DNA of 64,000 nt, from positions 1,454,771 through 1,518,770 of the forward strand of contig KV748204.1 in the NCBI GenBank assembly GCA_001692895.1, in the 5' to 3' direction. The stretch's first letter is position 1; the number at the start of each line of letters is the position of its first letter. The notes under the pieces were generated by a model, which was not told the DNA's origin, searched no databases, and saw only the letters and a list, made by a program, of their open reading frames with translations. This DNA comes from Cenococcum geophilum 1.58 (Eukaryota; Ascomycota; Dothideomycetes; Gloniales; Gloniaceae). This document shows, in pieces, positions 60,901-64,000 of the stretch. The translations under genes and the position numbers were made by a program.

Positions 60901-62810
60901 TATTTCCGTTATAGGCTTTAATTTCCTAAATTAAATCCACGTGTATACGGTAGAAGGGCCTTATCGCCTTATCCGTAGGTGTCCTTCTTAATATAATCTT
61001 ATAAGCTTTACTAACTACATAGGTCTCATATTTAATTATCATAGGGCCTTATAAAATCGCCCCAGTCACTTCCTTAGGCAATTGCTCGATAGCAGCACTT
61101 CTTGTATATCCGAGTCGACTGTGCCAAAGTCGTCCGTCTACCTTTTAATTCAGTAGAGATTCCGTTAATTTAGCCGCAAAGGACACGTCCTCCGTCCTTA
61201 GCTTTAATTTGTTATATTTAAGGGTTATCTAACCGTAGTAATATCCGCAATATACAAACTTCTCACCACCGTGACGGTAGAGGTAGTTGCCCTTATTATG
61301 CCAAAAGACACCTTTTTTATTAAGTCTTTAATTATAGACTAGATTTGTATAAAATCCTAATATATACGCAGCCTTATTTAAATAAATCTTCTTCTTTCCT
61401 AATGGGGTAATAACTATAACTTTAGCTATTCTAAAGCCTTTAATAGTTTCTATATTAGATCCTATATATAACTAATTACTAGCTAGTCGGATATTACCTA
61501 TAAACCTTACTCGGTCGTTAATAATATATAGGGTTGTTATAAAGTTAAGAATTATACTATTATAGAGAGCGTAATTAGATGCGACATAAGCTCTAGCTTA
61601 ATTAACTTTAAAGCTTCCGTGTAGTTTACTAGGTAAGCTCTTCTACTCTACATTCTCTACATTTCCTGGCTTCTTGTTAGATAAGGCTTGGCTCCTTAAT
61701 TAGTTAATTAAGACCTTAAATTCAGGTAAAGCCTTAGCAAGCTTCTGCTCTACTAACTATATTTTTAAGTCATTTAGTTTCTAACCCGATGGTTAAATTA
61801 ACTTAATAAGGTAAAAGTATTTCCTCTACGGGTATAGCAATCCGCATAAGCACGGCCTTATCCATTCCTTCTTATCTATCCTCCTTAAAGAATTAGCTTC
61901 CGGTTTAGTTTCCGATTTAGGCTTATTAATTAGCTCTTTTTTAAAGCTTACTATATAGGAGCCCTACTAGCTCCTTGCCTTCTAAGCTAAGTCCAATTAA
62001 CAATAATTTTAATAGACCTCAATAATGACTTAAAGGGTAGATAGTTTTTCCTTCTTCCTCTTAAGGTTCTATAATTCGTTTTTCTAGTATTCTAACCATC
62101 CTAATAAGATAGATTTAACGGTATACACAAAGTCCTTAACTAGTTAATCGCCATCTACCTTAGGTAGTTTAACCTTTTTGCAATTATTATATACCTTTTC
62201 CCACTCGCGGAGCCACTTCTTAATATTCTAACTCTTTAGGGCTTTCTTTATTTTTAAATATTGGGTAGCTAGATTAACCTTCTAAGCGTCGTTAGTTAGG
62301 GCGACAGCCTACTTAAGTAACATAAGGACATCGTAGACGGTATTCCCTTTAAAGGTGTAGTTAATATAGTTATAAGAGATCGTGCTAATAATATAGGTGC
62401 GTAGAGATCTAAGGGCTGCTTCCTCTTTCTTATACCGCTTATAAGCACAGTTATACTATTTTTATAAAGCTTAAAGCTCTTCCTTCTCGCCTTTATTAAG
62501 GGCTGAGAACGTAGTTTTCTAAGGATTAACAACTAATAGTAATAGCTCTAACGGTGCTCTATGTCTAGGTAGATTATTTTTCTTAACATCCGAATCAATA
62601 TACTTCCATATACTCTTACCGTTAGCTCTATACTTAATAACACCAATCTATTAGTCCCAATTATTTAGGCCTACTAGGATTATAGTATGCGTTATAATAA
62701 GGGTTTTAGATTATTAAGAGGACATTTTAAGGCTTCTACTGTTTAGTTAATAATAGGATAATTAGGGTTTCAAATTAAAGATAATGCAGTAGATAGCCCG
62801 GGCTTATAAC
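57983..62810 (-). pseudogene. gag-pol remnant of element H
   Basis: 4.8 kb on the minus strand, read from right to left. Gag includes an open 78-codon stretch at 62,532-62,296. Protease and integrase lie about 61,600-60,250. The copia RT carries IIFFYVDDIYVAST, with the YVDD catalytic residues legible. RNase H runs toward 58,050. Broken overall. Confidence 0.75.
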
Positions 62811-63088
62811 TGTTGGACAAACAAGTCACTTATAAAAACTCTGTCAATTAAAGCTAGCTCTAGAAGCTCTCTATATATATAACGTTAGGGCAAAAGACTA
62901 ACGACGACACTGACGACGACACTAATAACGATTTGGAACTATTACTTAATCGCCACCAGGTCGACATTGCCACTCAGTCAGTAATAGGTAATGAATAGGT
63001 AATAGAAAATAGATAGTAAGATATACAATGGCAAGAAACAGGGTGTAAGTCATAAGGTGGTACTTAACAGTGACCTTAATATTCGACA
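62811..63088 (-). repeat. Right (5') LTR of element H
   Basis: 278 bp, uninterrupted. Contains a short GACGACACT tandem stretch near 62,900. Confidence 0.88.
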
Positions 63089-63093
63089 TATTC

Positions 63094-63345
63094 TGCCACG
63101 GTAGTCGAATCCACCAATTACGATTTTCCATGCCGGGCACGGAAAATCGCCATTAGCTCGCTTATCACTAGCGCCTTAGCGGCCCTTAAGATCTGACTTA
63201 CGGCCAGCTTAAAGCACCGTTTAGAAGGCAGCCTAGACGGCACCTTAGGGAAGATTTCTTATGTATTTTCCTATATGTTTTATAGTTTTATTAAAGCAAT
63301 TACGGAGGCTATATATAGGTGGTTTCATTTTTCAAGTACTGCTAG
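63094..63345 (+). pseudogene. 3' end of element G after H
   Basis: Continues G beyond the TATTC duplication. It matches, inverted, the internal stretch of F next to its left LTR (35,934-36,180). Non-coding tail and the end of RNase H. Confidence 0.75.
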
Positions 63346-63616
63346 TGTATAATTACAGCACCTATTATACTAACCGCGTGCTTACGCGTTCGGTACACTA
63401 GGTACGCGTTTACGCGTTTAGTATATTAACTACTTACTTACGCGTCTAGTGCACTTATAAAGCACTAACTAATTAGGGGGGAGGTGTATTAGTATATAGA
63501 CCACGTAGTCTGCTTTATATAATTAATAGTCACCACTATCCTAAAGAGCATACAATACTATACGTATTTCGTGCCCCAGGATATAACTCACTCGTGCTAT
63601 TAAATTAGTATAAATA
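63346..63616 (+). repeat. Right (3') LTR of element G
   Basis: 271 bp, TGTATAATTACAG...; followed by GTATT. Confidence 0.9.
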
Positions 63617-63762
63617 GTATTAATAAATTAATAAAGACCTCTAATATAATAAATAAACTTATTCTTTAAAGCTAACTGTTAGTTATATAAGGTGATATCA
63701 CGTAGCTACGGTTCGTAGATAGTATAGTAATAGTTATTATTCTTCTTATCTTAATAAGGGAG

Positions 63763-63787
63763 GGCGAGGAGCTTAAGGCTCCTCGCC
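63763..63787. repeat. Perfect 10-bp-stem hairpin in LTR K
   Basis: GGCGAGGAGC, loop TTAAG, GCTCCTCGCC. It is GC-rich in an AT-rich setting. It could be an RNA structure or transcription-end hairpin in the LTR. Confidence 0.85.
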
Positions 63788-63805
63788 ACGCTAGTACCGC
63801 GGCAA

Positions 63806-63862
63806 TACGTGACGGCAACTTACCGTACGTAACGGCAACTTGCTATACGTGACGGCAATATA
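63806..63862. repeat. 20-bp tandem repeat, nearly three units
   Basis: Units of TACGTGACGGCAACTTACCG type at 63,806, 63,826 and 63,846. Confidence 0.85.
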
Positions 63863-64000
63863 CCTTATATGGTGACCCCCTACCTTTATTCCTAACACTA
63901 GCAACTTTTCTTTTATAGTTGCTATCTATATATATATACCGCTTAACTAGCGGAATAAATATTAATCCTCCTTACTTACTATTACCATTATAATATAAGT

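Larger units (their letters stand above)
48766..63088 (-). mobile_element. Element H: second Ty1/copia family, broken, inside G, with I in its LTR
   Basis: LTR of 278 bp intact at 62,811-63,088 (TGTTGGACAA...ATTCGACA). The partner LTR on the left is split by element I into 48,766-48,836 and 57,776-57,982. The target duplication TATTC is perfect (48,761-48,765 and 63,089-63,093). The run CACCCCCCT after the left LTR is the minus-strand polypurine tract. On the minus strand gag lies at about 62,750-61,900, integrase about 61,250-60,250, and RT with FFYVDDIYVAS at about 59,105-59,065, the copia catalytic block. Without I, H is about 5.4 kb. Broken; different LTRs from F and G. Confidence 0.9.
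42845..63616 (+). mobile_element. Element G: Ty1/copia LTR retrotransposon of the F family, broken, holding H and I
   Basis: LTRs of 271 bp at 42,845-43,115 and 63,346-63,616, reverse in orientation to those of F. The target duplication GTATT is perfect (42,840-42,844 and 63,617-63,621). The plus-strand order is gag (about 43,600-45,000), protease, integrase (about 45,500-46,850), RT (about 47,000-47,700), RNase H (about 48,000-48,600). Element H interrupts it at 48,766. The rest of G is 63,094-63,345. Without H and its duplication G is about 6.44 kb against 6.38 kb for F. It is more decayed than F. Confidence 0.92.
63677..63897. mobile_element. Solo LTR K
   Basis: 221 bp starting TGTTAG and ending CCTAACA. 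Flanked by CTAAC (63,672-63,676) and CTAGC (63,898-63,902), a 5-bp duplication differing by one transition. It contains a 10-bp perfect stem hairpin and a 20-bp tandem array. No internal retroelement DNA accompanies it, so it is most simply a solo LTR left by recombination. The family is not seen elsewhere in the window. Confidence 0.7.
63617..64000. other. Continuation of element J, interrupted by a solo LTR
   Basis: Begins with the GTATT duplication of G. 63,622-63,676 and 63,898-64,000 are AT-rich with no gene and presumably continue the gag remnant of J. The stretch in between is the solo LTR K. Confidence 0.4.

Noticed and set aside
1-64000. Secondary-metabolite gene cluster around the reductase
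   Set aside because: No tailoring enzyme, transporter or regulator gene is present in the window; all other coding traces belong to transposons.
1-64000. tRNA, rRNA genes and CRISPR arrays
   Set aside because: None seen; regular short repeats here are retroelement minisatellites, and the only tRNA-like signal is the A/B box pair in the TRIMs.

Overview
This window looks like a heterochromatic, AT-rich island from a filamentous ascomycete (Pezizomycotina). Two things point there. The only intact gene is a fungal Lys2-type alpha-aminoadipate reductase with five very short introns (52-72 nt, GT...AG, CTNAC-like branch sites). Everything around it is transposon sequence with the look of repeat-induced point mutation (RIP): TpA is abundant, CpA/TpG is scarce, and reading frames are dense with stops. 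The species cannot be named from the sequence alone.

Layout. 1-22,009: a Ty3/gypsy element (A, plus strand) with four younger insertions inside it: a full-length LINE (B, minus, 15-bp target duplication), two copies of a 594-bp TRIM-like element with 144-bp terminal repeats, and a second gypsy element (C, minus) with an extra antisense frame. A itself appears to sit in a LINE (D) whose ORF1 part lies at 22,010-23,215. 23,221-27,746: a GC-balanced, non-mutated block holding the reductase gene (six exons, 1,185 aa). 27,747-27,892: a small TA-flanked MITE directly behind the gene. 28,724-34,673: a gypsy element (E, minus). 35,662-42,045: a Ty1/copia element (F, minus). 42,845-63,616: a second copy of the F family (G, plus) holding a different copia element (H, minus), whose left LTR holds a gypsy element (I, plus). 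F and G both sit in an older gypsy gag remnant (J). A solo LTR (K) with a strong hairpin and 20-bp tandem repeats lies near the right end.

Element boundaries are well supported. B, C, E, F, G, H, I, both TRIM copies, the MITE and the solo LTR each have matching or near-matching target-site duplications, and I could place both ends of all LTR pairs except the left edge of A. This gives an insertion order: J, then F and G, then H in G, then I in H; and D, then A, then B, C and the TRIMs in A. Chromodomain-like remnants at the pol ends of A, C and I suggest integration aimed at existing heterochromatin, which would help explain the nesting.

How the parts work together: the reductase would load L-alpha-aminoadipate (or a related acid) by adenylation, hold it on a phosphopantetheine carrier and reduce it with NADPH to the semialdehyde. 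It lacks the roughly 200-residue N-terminal region of housekeeping Lys2, so a paralogue with a secondary role is as likely as the lysine enzyme. No other host gene, tRNA, rRNA or CRISPR array was found.
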